A stretch of 64,000 nt of DNA from Aquariibacter albus (GCF_014145335.1 NZ_JACIVI010000002.1:62001-126000), one strand, 5' to 3'. Numbered from the stretch's first letter, positions 34,712 to 47,229 are shown. The notes: generated by a model not told the origin, from the letters alone. Made by a program: numbers and translations.

Positions 34712-35425
34712 TCAGCGCCGCATCGTCGCCAGCAGCAGGGCCAGCACCGCGCCCAGGCCCGCGCCCCAGGCGTGGGCGGCAACGACGACCGGGAAGTCCC
34801 ACTCGCTGCTGTCGCTCATCGGGCCGCGCCACGGCATTTCCAGCCCGATCTTCAGCAGCAGTCCCACGGCCAGCGCGAGGCCGATGCGGCGCAGTGCGCG
34901 AGGCTGTTCCAGGCCGGTGATCATGCGCACCGCCATCACCGCCACGCCCGCGTGCAGCACCCCGGACAAGCCCGCGTAGTGCTGCAGCAGCGGCGCGTGC
35001 ACCAGCAGGGCCAGGTGCGTGGCCGGCCAGGCCAGGCTCCAGGCCACCACCGCACCGCGGTTCACCCGTCCGGCCCAGCCGAGGGCGGCGACCATCAGGC
35101 CCCCGATCAGGTTGGCGCTGAGGTGGTCCGGGGTCAGGTGCACCCAGGCCGCGCTCCACAGGCGCCAGGGCTCGGCCAGCACGACCGGAGCCTGCCAGGC
35201 CAGGGTGGCGTCGGACAGCCGGTCCAGCCGCGGCGAGCCGCCGATCAGCAGCGCCGGCAGCAGCAGCAGCGCGGACATCATCAGCCACAGCGTCAGCGCC
35301 GCCCGCGCGCCGCCATCGCGCCGCGGCAGCGGCTCCTGGGACGCCGGGCCCGCCGTGCGCGGCCGGAAATGCGCGGTGATGCCGGCGCCCCGGCGCCGGG
35401 CCGGGGCAGGGACCGGCGGGCTCAT
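34712..35425 (-). CDS. Rhombosortase-like intramembrane serine protease
   Basis: A 237-residue membrane protein of the rhomboid/rhombosortase type, with about six helices. The first conserved region is EPWRLWSAAWVHLTPDHLSANLIGG (His-x4-His-x3-Asn), the catalytic Ser is in YAGLSGVLHAGVAV (GLSG) and the partner His in VVAAHAWGAGLGAVLAL. Rhombosortases process proteins with a GlyGly-CTERM tail; none is encoded in this window. Its ATG overlaps the glnE stop codon (ATGA), so it is translated with glnE. The proline/arginine-rich first 40 residues are unusual. Confidence 0.85.
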   Translation of the reverse strand: MSPPVPAPARRRGAGITAHFRPRTAGPASQEPLPRRDGGARAALTLWLMMSALLLLPALLIGGSPRLDRLSDATLAWQAPVVLAEPWRLWSAAWVHLTPDHLSANLIGGLMVAALGWAGRVNRGAVVAWSLAWPATHLALLVHAPLLQHYAGLSGVLHAGVAVMAVRMITGLEQPRALRRIGLALAVGLLLKIGLEMPWRGPMSDSSEWDFPVVVAAHAWGAGLGAVLALLLATMRR

Positions 35426-38328
35426 GCGGAGGCGGTCCCGGGCGCGGGGTCGAACACCGCGCGGACGAGGGCGCGGACGGCCTGCTGTTCGCCGGCCAGA
35501 TCGCGGGCCTCGAAGCGGGTCGGGGCTTCGTCAAGCCGGGCCCGGTGCTGCACCTGCCGCAGCCGGCGGTAGGCGGCTGCGGCCGCCTCGCCCACCCCGC
35601 GCGGCAGCAGGCCGGCGGCCTCGGCGCGATGCAGCAGGGCGATGTTGCCGGCGTCGTCCTGCAGCGGCCCATGCCGCGCGCTGTGCGCAAGCACCAGGTA
35701 CTGCACCGCGAACTCCACGTCCATCATGCCGCCCGGGCTGTGCTTGAGGTCGTAGCGCCCCGTCGGCACCGGGTGGGCGGCCTGCACGCGGTCGCGCATC
35801 GCGGTGATCTCGCCGGCCAGGGCCTGCGCATCACGCGGCGCGGTGATCACGCTGCGCCGGACGGCTTCGACCCGCGCGGCCAGGCCCGGGTCGCCCGCAC
35901 ACCAGCGGGCGCGGGTGATGGCCTGGTGCTCCCAGGTCCAGGCGGTGTTGCTGCCGCGCTGGGTCTGGTAGCGCTCGAAGGCTTCGACCGAGGTCACCAG
36001 CAGACCGGAGTTGCCGTTGGGCCGCAGCGCGGTGTCGATGTCGAAGAGCTCGCCCTCGGCCGTGCGCAGCGTCAGCCAGGTGATGAGCTTGCGGACGAAG
36101 GCGGCATAGACCTCGGCGGCGGTGTCGGCATCGGGTTCGTCCGCCGGGTCGAACAGGAAGACGACGTCGAGGTCGCTGCCGTAGCCCAGCTCCTTGCCGC
36201 CGAGCTTGCCGTAGGCGACCACCGCGAAGCGCGGGCGCTCGGGCCGGGCCAGCCGCAGCCGCGGCTTGAAGATCTGCCAGCTCCAGCGGATGGCCACATC
36301 CAGCGTCGCGTCGGCCAGGGCGGAGAGGTCGTCGGCGACCTGCTCGATGCTCAGCAGGCCCTCGACATCGCGCACCAGGGTGCGGAAGACCTCGGCATGG
36401 TGGGCGCGCCGCAGGGTGTCGAGCAGGGCCTCCTCGCTGGCCTCGCCCCCGCGCGTCCAGGCCTCGTGGCGGTCCTGCATCTCGCGCAGGAAGGCGCCGC
36501 GGTCGAAGCGGCCGGCCATCAGGCGCGGGTCGGCCAGTTCGTCGATCACGCCCGGATGCTTCATCAGGTAGCGCATCGGCCAGCGCGCCAGGCCCAGCAG
36601 GCGCAGCAACCGGGTCAGCACCTCGGGCCGTTCGGACAGCAGGGCGAGGTAGCTTTCGCGGCGCAGCAGCGGCTCGATCCAGTCGACGAAGCGCAGCACC
36701 GCCGACTCGGGGATGGTGGCCTGCGGCGTCGCCACCAGGGTGGCGCGCTCGCCCTCGGTGGCCTCGGTCTCGCGGACCGCTGCGGGTTCCGGGCCGCTGA
36801 CGCTGGGGCAGATCTCGGCCGTGCCGCTGCTGCCGACGCAGCGCGCCGCCCGCGCGATCAGCGTGGCCAGGCGCAGCTTGCTTTCGTCGCGCAGCAGGGC
36901 CACGCGCGGGCTGGCGGCAAAGCTGCGCACGCGTTCGGCCAGCGCCGTCGGCAGCTTCTCGGCGAAGCCCGGCGCGTCGACCGGCAGCGGCGGCCCGCCG
37001 CAGTTGCGGCAGCCGCCTGCACTGCCGCCCGCAGCGGGGCTACGGCCGTCGTGCAGCAGGGCGTCGAATTCGTTGGCGACGAACTCGCGGTGCGCGACCA
37101 GGCCTTCCAGCAGCTCGCAGGCGTCCGCCGTGCAGCGCAGGCCCATGCTGCGGCCGATCCAGGCCAGGTCCTCGTCCACGGTCGGCAGCAGCTGGGTCTG
37201 CTGGTCGTCCAGGTACTGGATGCGGTGCTCGACGCGGCGCAGGAAGGTGTAGGCCTCGCCCAGGCGGCGCGCGGTCTCGGCCGGCATCAGGCCGACGGTG
37301 ACGAGGCGCTCCAGCGCACTGAGCGTGCTGCGCGTGCGCAGCTCGGGAAACTGCCCGCCGCGCACGACCTGCAGCAGCTGCACGATGAACTCGATCTCGC
37401 GGATGCCGCCGCGCGAGAGCTTCACATCGTTGGCCCGCTGGGGCCGCCCGGCGGCACGGCGCGCGGCCTCGTCGCGCACCTTGCGGTGCAGCTGCCGCAG
37501 GCCTTCGAACACGCCGTAGTCCAGGTAGCGCCGGAAGACGAAGGGCACGACGACCTCGCGCAGGGCGAGCGGACCATCGCCGCAGTCGGCCACGGCCGGC
37601 GCGACCACCCGGCTCTTCAGCCAGGCGAAGCGCTCCCATTCGCGACCCTGCACGAGGAAGTACTCCTCCAGCATCGCCAGGCTGACGACGGCCGGGCCCG
37701 AGTTGCCGTTGGGCCGCAGCGCGAGGTCGACGCGGAACACGAAGCCGTCCTCGGTCGTCTCGCCGATCAGGGTGTAGAGCTGGCGCGCCACCGAGGCGTA
37801 GTACTCGTGGTGGCTCAGCACGCCCCCCCCGTCGGCGCGGCCGGCGGTCTGGCCGTCCTCGTCGTAGACGTAGATGAGGTCGATGTCGCTGGAGACGTTC
37901 AGCTCGCGGCCGCCGAGCTTGCCCATGCCGATCACCCAGAAGGCCGAGCGGCTGCCGTCGGCACGGCGCGGTGCGCCATGGCGTGCGTCGTGGTCGGCCA
38001 GGGCCCGGGCCAGCGCACGCTGCAGCGCGACCTCGGCCAGCGTGCTCATGGTCTGGGTCACGGCCTGCAGCGGGGCGTCCTGCTCGGTGTCCAGCACCAC
38101 CAGGCGTTCGAGCACCAGCTGGCGGGTGATGCGCAGTGCGGCGGCCAGGCCATGACCGGCCGCCAGGAGCCGGTCGATCAGGGCATGCAGGGTCTCGGCC
38201 TCGGGCCAGCCCGGCGGAAGCTGGTGCCGCAGCGCCTCGTAGCGGCGATGGATGCGCTGCACGAAGCGCGAGTGCAGGGCCAGGCCGTCACGTGCAAGGG
38301 GCTCGGCGGCAGGGTGGGTGAAGCCCAT
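35422..38328 (-). CDS. glnE: Glutamine synthetase adenylyltransferase/adenylyl-removing enzyme
   Basis: GlnE adds and removes AMP on glutamine synthetase in response to PII proteins. The 968-residue protein has two nucleotidyltransferase domains: the removing domain with FWVIGMGKLGGRELNVSSDIDLIYVYDEDG near residue 125, and the transferase domain with FAVVAYGKLGGKELGYGSDLDVVFLFDPAD. Each is followed by LRPNGNSGPAV or LRPNGNSGLLV, and by the helical regions LSRGGIREIEFIVQLLQVVRG and HSPGGMMDVEFAVQYLVLAH. The length is usual (about 940). A low-complexity insert rich in Gly and Cys (GGSAGGCRNCGGP) follows the first half. Confidence 0.97.
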   Translation of the reverse strand: MGFTHPAAEPLARDGLALHSRFVQRIHRRYEALRHQLPPGWPEAETLHALIDRLLAAGHGLAAALRITRQLVLERLVVLDTEQDAPLQAVTQTMSTLAEVALQRALARALADHDARHGAPRRADGSRSAFWVIGMGKLGGRELNVSSDIDLIYVYDEDGQTAGRADGGGVLSHHEYYASVARQLYTLIGETTEDGFVFRVDLALRPNGNSGPAVVSLAMLEEYFLVQGREWERFAWLKSRVVAPAVADCGDGPLALREVVVPFVFRRYLDYGVFEGLRQLHRKVRDEAARRAAGRPQRANDVKLSRGGIREIEFIVQLLQVVRGGQFPELRTRSTLSALERLVTVGLMPAETARRLGEAYTFLRRVEHRIQYLDDQQTQLLPTVDEDLAWIGRSMGLRCTADACELLEGLVAHREFVANEFDALLHDGRSPAAGGSAGGCRNCGGPPLPVDAPGFAEKLPTALAERVRSFAASPRVALLRDESKLRLATLIARAARCVGSSGTAEICPSVSGPEPAAVRETEATEGERATLVATPQATIPESAVLRFVDWIEPLLRRESYLALLSERPEVLTRLLRLLGLARWPMRYLMKHPGVIDELADPRLMAGRFDRGAFLREMQDRHEAWTRGGEASEEALLDTLRRAHHAEVFRTLVRDVEGLLSIEQVADDLSALADATLDVAIRWSWQIFKPRLRLARPERPRFAVVAYGKLGGKELGYGSDLDVVFLFDPADEPDADTAAEVYAAFVRKLITWLTLRTAEGELFDIDTALRPNGNSGLLVTSVEAFERYQTQRGSNTAWTWEHQAITRARWCAGDPGLAARVEAVRRSVITAPRDAQALAGEITAMRDRVQAAHPVPTGRYDLKHSPGGMMDVEFAVQYLVLAHSARHGPLQDDAGNIALLHRAEAAGLLPRGVGEAAAAAYRRLRQVQHRARLDEAPTRFEARDLAGEQQAVRALVRAVFDPAPGTASA

Positions 38329-38522
38329 GGGGCGTTCAGCTCTGTGCTAGGGTGATTGGGCTCAGGGAGACCGCCGTCGGGCGGACCCGGCGGCCCGCAG
38401 GACGGGGCAGGGCGGGCCGGCCCCGGGCCGGCGCCTCGGCCCGAGCCCAGCAGGATTCAGGCCGCTGGGCGGCCGGATGGCCCCGGTGATCTGCCCACTG
38501 CCTGAGGCGCCCTCTCTCCGTC

Positions 38523-41500
38523 ATGCCTTCCGCTCCGACTGTCCCTGCCGATTCGCCCGAAAAGAAGCCGCCGAAGGTCCGGTTTCGCACCGGGCCGGCC
38601 CGACTGGGGCGCTGGCTGCTGGGGCTCCTCATCCTCGTCGCCAGTGTGCTGGGCCTGCTCTGGCTTGTGCTCCAGTGGGGCATTCTGCCCCGGATCGACC
38701 ATTGGCGACCCTGGGTGGAGCAGCGCGCCACCGAGGCCCTCGGCCGGCCGCTGCGCATCGGCGCGATCAGCACCCAGGGTGGCCGCGCCTGGCACCAGGA
38801 GCTGCGCATCGAGCGCCTGCAGCTCTTCGACGCGCAGGGCCAGGTGGCGCTGGAACTGCCGGCGCTGCGCGCGACCGTCTCGCCCACGTCCCTGCTGCAC
38901 TGGCCGCCGCGGCTGAGCTCGCTGGAGCTGGAGGCGCCGCGGCTCGACGTCCGCCGCGACCGCGCCGGCCGCCTGTGGATCGGCGGTCTCGCCCTGAGCG
39001 ACGCCCGCCCGGCCCCCGCCGCACCGGCCGACGACCGTCTGGCCGACTGGCTGCTGCGCCAGCCCCTGCTGCGCATCGTCGGGGGCCAGCTGCGCTGGCT
39101 GGACGAGCTGCGCGCCGCCCCGCCGCTCAGCCTCGACCGGGTCGACCTGCAGTGGCACAACGGCGTGCGCCACCATGCGCTGCGCATCGATGCCAGCCCG
39201 CCGGCCGACTGGGGCGAGCGCTTCAGCCTGCGTGCCGACTGGACCCGCCCCCTGCTGCTGCCGCTGGGCCATGTCGGCGAGTCCGGCCGCCTGCTCGCCT
39301 CGCCGGCCGACTGGCGTCACTGGCGCGGCAGCCTCTACGCCGAGTTGCCGCGGGCCGATGTGCAGCAGCTCTCGCGCCATCTCAGCCTGCCCGTGGACCT
39401 GCAGCGCGGCGATGGCGCGCTGCGCGCCTGGCTCGATTTCGCCGACGGCCGGGCGGAGGACCTGACGCTCGACCTCGCCCTCGATGCCGTCACCCTGCGC
39501 CTCGCACCCGATCGGGCCGCGCTGGACCTGCGGCGCGTCCGCGGCCGCCTGCGCGCGGTCGATGGTCCGACCGGCGGCCGCCTGCGCCTGGAGGACTTCG
39601 CCTTCGACACCGCCGAAGGCGAGGCCTGGCCGGCCAGCACCACCGCCCTGGACTGGCGCTATGCCGCGGCTACGCCGGTGGCAGCGGCTTCCGCCGCGGC
39701 GGCGGAGGGTGCGGCATCGGCCCCGGCGCCGGATCTGCTGTTCTTCGGCCAGCGCCCGCTCGCCGGCGGCAGCCTCACGCTGAGCCAGGTCGACCTGGCC
39801 CAGCTGCGCGGCCTGGCCGAGCGCCTGCCGCTGCCGGCGAACTGGCAGGCCTTGTTGGCCGAGCTGGCGCCCGAAGGCCAGCTGCGGGGCCTGGACCTGC
39901 GCTGGGACGGTCGCCTCGCGGCCCCCGAGCACCTGCAGGTCGAGGGCAGCGTCGAGGGGCTGGCCTTGGCCGCCCGCGCGCTGCCCACCGACCCGATCGG
40001 CCGTGCCCTGCTCGCCGAAGGCCACTGGCTCGGCCGCCCCGGCCTGCGCGGCCTGCGCGGCCAGTTCAAGGCCACCGAGCGAGGCGGGCAGGCCCGGCTG
40101 TCGATGCGCGAGGGCCGGATCGAGCTGCCCGGGGTCTTCCCCGAGCCTGTGCTGCCCCTGCCCCAGCTGGAGGCCCGTCTCGACTGGCAGCGCGAACCGG
40201 CCGGCTGGCGGGTGGATTTCGGGGAAGTCGATCTCGCCACGCCCGACTGGCAGGGTCGCTTCAATGGCCGCTGGCACCGGGCCGACGTCGAGACCGGTCC
40301 CGGCCATCTCGAACTCGATGGGCGCATCGACAAGGTCGCCATCGAGCGCGTGCCCCGCTACCTGCCGCTGGTGCTGCTGCCCGAGCTGCGCCGCTACCTG
40401 CAGGACGCCATGCTCGGCGGCCAGGGCGAGAACGTCCGCCTGCGCCTGGCCGGGCCGCTGCTGCACTTTCCCTTCACCGACGCCGAGGGCAAGCCGGCGG
40501 GCGGCGAGTTCCGCGTCAGCGCCACCCTGCGCGAGGCCCGTTTCGATTACGTGCCCTGGGACCTGTGGATGGGCGCCGGCCCCGGTCTGGGGCCGAAGCG
40601 GCGCTGGCCGGCGCTGGCGGCGATCGACGGCGAGCTGCGCGTCGACGGGCGGCAGTTCAGCGTACGCAAGGCGCGCGCGCGGCTGGCCGATCCGGCCCTG
40701 GGCCAGATCGCGCTGGAGGGCGGGGAGATCGAGATCCCCCGGCTCGGCCCCGAGTCCCGGCTGGGCGTGAAGGCCAAGGTCCGCGGCCCGGCGGCGGAGT
40801 GGCTGCGCTTCGTGGCGGCCACCCCGATCGGCGACTGGCTCGGCGGCAGCCTGGCCGAGGCCACGGCCGGTGGCGAGCTGGGCGGCGACTTCGCCCTTCA
40901 GCTCCCGCTGCACGACGTGGCCCAGGCCAGCGTGCGCGGCCAGCTTCAGTTCGCCGGCGGCAGCCTGCGCCTGCGACCCGAGTTGCCGATGCTCCAGGCC
41001 CTGCGTGGCGGCCTGGGCTTCACCGAGCAGGGCTTCACCCTGCAGGGCGCGGCCGGCCGCGCCCTGGGCGGTGAGCTCAGTGCGGAAGGCGGCCTGCCGC
41101 CCGGCGGTCGCGCGCGCATCGTGCTGCAGGGCAGTGCCACGGCCGAGGGCCTGCGCCGGGCGCCCGAGCTGGGCGTCTGGTCGCGCCTGGCCAGCCGCCT
41201 CGACGGCCAGACCGCCTGGCGCACCCAGCTGGCCTGGGGTCCGGCCGGCCTGGACTGGGAGATCCAGAGCAATCTGCTCGGCCTCGCCGCCCAGCTGCCG
41301 GCCCCGCTGGACAAGCGGGCCGACCAGGTCTGGCCGCTGCGCGTGCGCAGCCGGCCGCTGGAGGGCGTGAGCCCCGCGCAGGACTGGCTCAGCGTGGACC
41401 TGGGACCCGCCGGGGCCCCGCCCCGGCTGCAGGCCCGGCTGCTGCGCGAGACCGATGCCCAGGGCCGCAGCGAGCTGCGTCGCAGCGCCTTCGGCCTGGG

Positions 41501-42881
41501 GGGGGCGGCCCCCGAGCCGCGCCCCCGGGGCATCGCCGAGCTGCGTATCGACCGCCTGGTGCTTGACGAATGGCAGGCCGTGCAGCGCCTGCTCAGCGGC
41601 ACGGAGACCGTGCAGGTCGCGGGCGGCCTGCTGCCGGCCCAGGCCCTGCCGCCGCTGGAGGCGCCGCCCGGCAAGCCGATGGGGGCCGGGCCGGCCCCGG
41701 CCGCCGGCCTGTCGGGCCTGGATCGTCCCCCGGCCCAGATCGAGCTGCGCGCCGGCGAACTCGCCTGGGGCGCGCGCCGGCTCAGCGGCCTCAAGCTTTC
41801 GATGAGCCAGGGCGCCGGGGCAGGTGAGGACAGTGGCTGGCGCGCACGCATCGACGCCGACCAGGCCAGCGGCAGCCTGGCCTGGCGGCCCGAGCAGGGC
41901 CCGACCGGCCGGCTGCAGGCCCGCTTCGAGCGCCTGCTGCTGCCGCAGGCCGAGGCCCAGGCCGTCAGCGAGCTGCTTGGCGACGCGCCGGCCGAGGGGC
42001 GCGAGGCCTTGCCCGCGGTCGATCTGGTCGCCGAGGACTTCGTGCTGCGCGGCAAGCCGCTGGGGCGCCTGGAGATCCAGGCCTCGCAGCGTGCGGCCGA
42101 GAGCAGCTGGCGGCTCGACCGCCTGAGCCTGGCCACGCCCGAGGCGCGTCTGGAGGCCCAGGGCGAATGGAGCCTGGCCCGGCCCGGCGGTGGCGGCCGC
42201 CGCACCGAGCTGCAGCTCGATCTGGACGCGCGCGACGGCGGCCGCCTGCTGGCCCGCCTCGGCCAGGGCGAGGTGCTGCGTGGCGGCAGCGCGAAGCTGG
42301 TCGGCCGGCTCGGCTGGCGGGGCTCGCCGCTGGATTTCGACCACGCCAGCCTCGACGGCGAGCTCAAGCTCACCGTCGGCCGCGGCCAGTTCCTGCGCGC
42401 CGAGCCCGGCGTCGGTCGCCTGCTCGGCGTGCTCAGCCTGCAGTCGCTGCCGCGCCGCCTGCTGCTCGACTTTCGCGATGTCTTCGCCGAGGGTTTCAGC
42501 TTCGATGCGATGGACGGCCACGTCAGCATCCGCCAGGGCATCGCCAGCACGCGCAACCTGCGCACCCGGGGCCCGCAGGCCCTGGTGCTGACCGAGGGCG
42601 AGGCCGACCTGGCCCGCGAGACCCAGGACCTGCGCGTCTGGGTGGTGCCCGAGTTCAATGCCGGCGCGGCCTCGCTGGCCTATGCGGCGATCAACCCGGC
42701 GGTCGGCCTCGGGTCCTTCCTGGCCCAGTGGTTCCTGCGCCGGCCACTGGCCGAGGCCGGCACCCGCGCCTTCCACGTGACCGGCGGCTGGGCCGATCCG
42801 CAGGTCGAACGCCTTGAACAGGCCCCGCCCACGCCGCAGGCCGGTGCGTCGGACCCCCCTACGTCGCGGAGCACGCCATGA
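38523..42881 (+). CDS. yhdP: YhdP/AsmA-like inter-membrane lipid transport protein (TIGR02099)
   Basis: A 1452-residue protein with one N-terminal membrane helix (WLLGLLILVASVLGLLWLVLQWGIL), then a very long periplasmic beta-rich body and a C-terminal AsmA-like part (LLDFRDVFAEGFSFDAMDGHVSIRQGIASTRNLR, AAINPAVGLGSFLAQWFLRRPL). YhdP, TamB and YdbH are thought to form hydrophobic grooves that carry phospholipids to the outer membrane. It is longer than E. coli YhdP (about 1266). The gene is divergent from glnE and overlaps the next gene by ATGA. Its opposite strand carries a long but spurious open frame. Confidence 0.92.
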   Translation: MPSAPTVPADSPEKKPPKVRFRTGPARLGRWLLGLLILVASVLGLLWLVLQWGILPRIDHWRPWVEQRATEALGRPLRIGAISTQGGRAWHQELRIERLQLFDAQGQVALELPALRATVSPTSLLHWPPRLSSLELEAPRLDVRRDRAGRLWIGGLALSDARPAPAAPADDRLADWLLRQPLLRIVGGQLRWLDELRAAPPLSLDRVDLQWHNGVRHHALRIDASPPADWGERFSLRADWTRPLLLPLGHVGESGRLLASPADWRHWRGSLYAELPRADVQQLSRHLSLPVDLQRGDGALRAWLDFADGRAEDLTLDLALDAVTLRLAPDRAALDLRRVRGRLRAVDGPTGGRLRLEDFAFDTAEGEAWPASTTALDWRYAAATPVAAASAAAAEGAASAPAPDLLFFGQRPLAGGSLTLSQVDLAQLRGLAERLPLPANWQALLAELAPEGQLRGLDLRWDGRLAAPEHLQVEGSVEGLALAARALPTDPIGRALLAEGHWLGRPGLRGLRGQFKATERGGQARLSMREGRIELPGVFPEPVLPLPQLEARLDWQREPAGWRVDFGEVDLATPDWQGRFNGRWHRADVETGPGHLELDGRIDKVAIERVPRYLPLVLLPELRRYLQDAMLGGQGENVRLRLAGPLLHFPFTDAEGKPAGGEFRVSATLREARFDYVPWDLWMGAGPGLGPKRRWPALAAIDGELRVDGRQFSVRKARARLADPALGQIALEGGEIEIPRLGPESRLGVKAKVRGPAAEWLRFVAATPIGDWLGGSLAEATAGGELGGDFALQLPLHDVAQASVRGQLQFAGGSLRLRPELPMLQALRGGLGFTEQGFTLQGAAGRALGGELSAEGGLPPGGRARIVLQGSATAEGLRRAPELGVWSRLASRLDGQTAWRTQLAWGPAGLDWEIQSNLLGLAAQLPAPLDKRADQVWPLRVRSRPLEGVSPAQDWLSVDLGPAGAPPRLQARLLRETDAQGRSELRRSAFGLGGAAPEPRPRGIAELRIDRLVLDEWQAVQRLLSGTETVQVAGGLLPAQALPPLEAPPGKPMGAGPAPAAGLSGLDRPPAQIELRAGELAWGARRLSGLKLSMSQGAGAGEDSGWRARIDADQASGSLAWRPEQGPTGRLQARFERLLLPQAEAQAVSELLGDAPAEGREALPAVDLVAEDFVLRGKPLGRLEIQASQRAAESSWRLDRLSLATPEARLEAQGEWSLARPGGGGRRTELQLDLDARDGGRLLARLGQGEVLRGGSAKLVGRLGWRGSPLDFDHASLDGELKLTVGRGQFLRAEPGVGRLLGVLSLQSLPRRLLLDFRDVFAEGFSFDAMDGHVSIRQGIASTRNLRTRGPQALVLTEGEADLARETQDLRVWVVPEFNAGAASLAYAAINPAVGLGSFLAQWFLRRPLAEAGTRAFHVTGGWADPQVERLEQAPPTPQAGASDPPTSRSTP

Positions 42882-43723
42882 AGATCGCCGCCCTGCAGCT
42901 CTGCGCCGGCCCGCGCCGGGACGAGAACCTCGCCCGCGCCCGGGCCCTGATTGCCGAGGCCGCCGCGGCCGGCGCCGAACTGGTCGCCCTGCCCGAGTAT
43001 TTCTGCCTGATGGGCTGGCGCGACCAGGACAAGCTCGACATCGCCGAGCCCCCCGGCGAGGGACCGATCCAGGCCATGCTGGCCGAGGCCGCGCGCACGC
43101 ACGGCCTGTGGCTGGTCGGCGGCAGCCTGCCCCTGCGCGAGGGGCTGCCGGCTGCACCCGGCGAGCCGCCGCGCCGTGCCCGCAACACCACCCTGGTCCA
43201 CGGCCCCGACGGCCGGCAGGTGGCGCGCTATGACAAGGTCCACCTCTTCCGCTTCGACGACGGCGAGCGCCGCTACGACGAGTCGGCCACCCTGGAGTCC
43301 GGCGACGCACCGGTGGCCTTCACCGCCACCGACCGGCGCGGCCGGGCCTGGCGCATCGGCCTGTCGATCTGCTACGACCTGCGCTTCCCCGAGCACTACC
43401 GAGCGCTGATGCAGCCCGCCCCCTGCGATCTGTTGCTCGTGCCGGCGGCCTTCACCGTGCCCACCGGCCGCGCGCATTGGGAGTTGCTGCTGCGCGCCCG
43501 CGCGGTCGAGAACCAGTGCTACGTGCTCGCCCCCGCCCAGGCCGGCCGCCACGAGAACGGCCGCAGCACCTGGGGCCACAGCCTGGCGGTCGACCCCTGG
43601 GGCGACGTGCTGGGCTCGCTCGGGGCCGAGGGCGAGGGCCTGCTGCTGGCCGAGCTGTCGGCCGAGCGCATCGCCGAGGTCCGGCGGCAATTACCGGCCC
43701 TGGACCACCGCCGGCTCGGCTGA
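42878..43723 (+). CDS. Carbon-nitrogen hydrolase, Nit1/Nit2-like
   Basis: A 281-residue nitrilase-superfamily amidase. The catalytic triad is visible: Glu in [12 protein letters not shown], Lys in [12 protein letters not shown] and Cys in [12 protein letters not shown]. Nit1/Nit2-type enzymes deaminate by-products such as deaminated glutathione or 2-oxoglutaramate; [18 protein letters not shown] and [32 protein letters not shown] match this subfamily. Its ATG overlaps the yhdP stop codon, so the two are co-translated, as in several beta- and gammaproteobacteria. Confidence 0.92.
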   Translation: MKIAALQLCAGPRRDENLARARALIAEAAAAGAELVALPEYFCLMGWRDQDKLDIAEPPGEGPIQAMLAEAARTHGLWLVGGSLPLREGLPAAPGEPPRRARNTTLVHGPDGRQVARYDKVHLFRFDDGERRYDESATLESGDAPVAFTATDRRGRAWRIGLSICYDLRFPEHYRALMQPAPCDLLLVPAAFTVPTGRAHWELLLRARAVENQCYVLAPAQAGRHENGRSTWGHSLAVDPWGDVLGSLGAEGEGLLLAELSAERIAEVRRQLPALDHRRLG

Positions 43724-43745
43724 GCCGCGGCGGCGGCCTGGATCT

Positions 43746-44264
43746 TCAGCGCGCCGCGGCGGCGGCCGGCGGCGGTGCCAGGAAGCGCGTGGCCGTCGGC
43801 CCGGCGCCGTGTTCCTGGTAGCGCACGGCGCCTTCGCGCGCCCACACCCAGTGCGGCACGCCGGCCGGCGCGAGCAGGGAAGAGCCGGCCGGCACGGCCA
43901 CGGCCTGTGCCGGATCCGCCGTCGCGCCGAAGCCCACCCAGAGCGTGCCCTCCAGCACCGTGGTCAGGCGCGCATCGGGATGGGTGTGCGGCGGCAGGCG
44001 GGCGCCGGCCTCCAGTTCGACGCGCAGGGCATACAGGCCGGGCGCGGCCTCGGCCCCGCTCACCCAGCGCGCGCGGATGGCCGGCTGGCCCGGCGGCGAG
44101 AAGGCCGGCAGGGCGGCCGGATCGATCACCTGCGGCCGGGGGGGCTCCGCCGCGGCACCCTCGTCGGCCCGCAGGCCGGCGGGCGCCAGCAGGGCGAGGA
44201 TCAGCAGGCGGGTCCCCAAGCCGCGCGACAGGGGAAGGGGGAAGGACGGCATCGAGGCGGGCAT
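43746..44264 (-). CDS. Exported cupin-domain protein
   Basis: A protein of about 172 residues with a hydrophobic signal sequence ([22 protein letters not shown]) and one cupin domain: [38 protein letters not shown] (metal-binding His-x-His ... Glu) and [26 protein letters not shown] (second His). A periplasmic metal-binding enzyme or sensor is likely. The start is uncertain: GTG at 44273, ATG at 44264 and ATG at 44252 are in frame and none has a clear ribosome site. An alanine tail ends the protein. Confidence 0.8.
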   Translation of the reverse strand: MPASMPSFPLPLSRGLGTRLLILALLAPAGLRADEGAAAEPPRPQVIDPAALPAFSPPGQPAIRARWVSGAEAAPGLYALRVELEAGARLPPHTHPDARLTTVLEGTLWVGFGATADPAQAVAVPAGSSLLAPAGVPHWVWAREGAVRYQEHGAGPTATRFLAPPPAAAAAR

Positions 44265-44316
44265 CGGGAGCACGGGAAATCGGGTGGGAGGGGGCGTGTT
44301 CAGGCCGGGGGGCGAC

Positions 44317-45084
<768 letters not shown>

Positions 45085-45109
45085 GCCGCGATGGTCGGTG
45101 GCGGCGGCG

Positions 45110-45141
45110 GAAAAGGAAAGGGCTCCCCGAGGGGAGCCCTT
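45110..45141 (-). terminator. Intrinsic terminator of groES-groL
   Basis: AAGGGCTCCCC (45118-45128) pairs with GGGGAGCCCTT (45131-45141) around a two-base centre, an 11-bp stem. On the minus strand it is followed by TTCCTTTTCC. It lies about 85 bases after the groL stop, and separates groL from the SDR gene. Confidence 0.75.
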
Positions 45142-45224
45142 CTGAAGCGACATCCACCCGGGACAGGGCCCCGGGGTGCAAGTCGGCACGGTGCCCGGCG
45201 CGGGCCGGGCACTCCGTGTCCGAC

Positions 45225-46883
<1,659 letters not shown>

Positions 46884-46938
46884 TCAGTGTGTGGGATGGG
46901 TCGTGAGCGGCGCGGAAGCGGAAGGCTTGCGGCGCGGC

Positions 46939-47229
46939 TTACTTTTCGACGACGGCGAAGAGGTCCTCTTCGCGCATCACCAGCAGTTCTTCGCCATCGA
47001 CCTTGACGGTCTGGCCCGAGTACTTGCCGAACAGCACGCGGTCGCCGACCTTGATGTTCAGGGCGACGAAATCGCCCTTGTCATTGCGCTTGCCCGGGCC
47101 GACGGCCAGGACTTCGCCCTGGTCCGGCTTCTCGGCCGCGTTGTCGGGGATGAAGATGCCCGAGGCGGTCTTGGTTTCTTGTTCGAGGCGCTTGACGATC
47201 ACGCGGTCGTGCAGGGGACGAAGCTTCAT
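46939..47229 (-). CDS. groES: Co-chaperonin GroES
   Basis: The 96-residue lid of Gro[48 protein letters not shown] (with the mobile loop), then [41 protein letters not shown]. The ATG at 47229 follows GAGGAG with ideal spacing; an in-frame upstream frame to 47283 is not needed. The promoter and CIRCE operator lie just upstream. Confidence 0.98.
   Translation of the reverse strand: MKLRPLHDRVIVKRLEQETKTASGIFIPDNAAEKPDQGEVLAVGPGKRNDKGDFVALNIKVGDRVLFGKYSGQTVKVDGEELLVMREEDLFAVVEK

Noticed and set aside
38457..43310. Minus-strand open frame of 1617 codons opposite yhdP and the nitrilase gene
   Set aside because: It is a high-GC shadow: its sequence is low-complexity (Gln/Ala/Gly/Arg-rich) and without family motifs, while the plus-strand frames show clear YhdP and nitrilase features.
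43724..43770. Duplicate GCCGCGGCGGCGGCC between nitrilase and cupin genes
   Set aside because: The second copy codes for the alanine tail of the cupin protein and the match is expected from GC-rich Ala codons.
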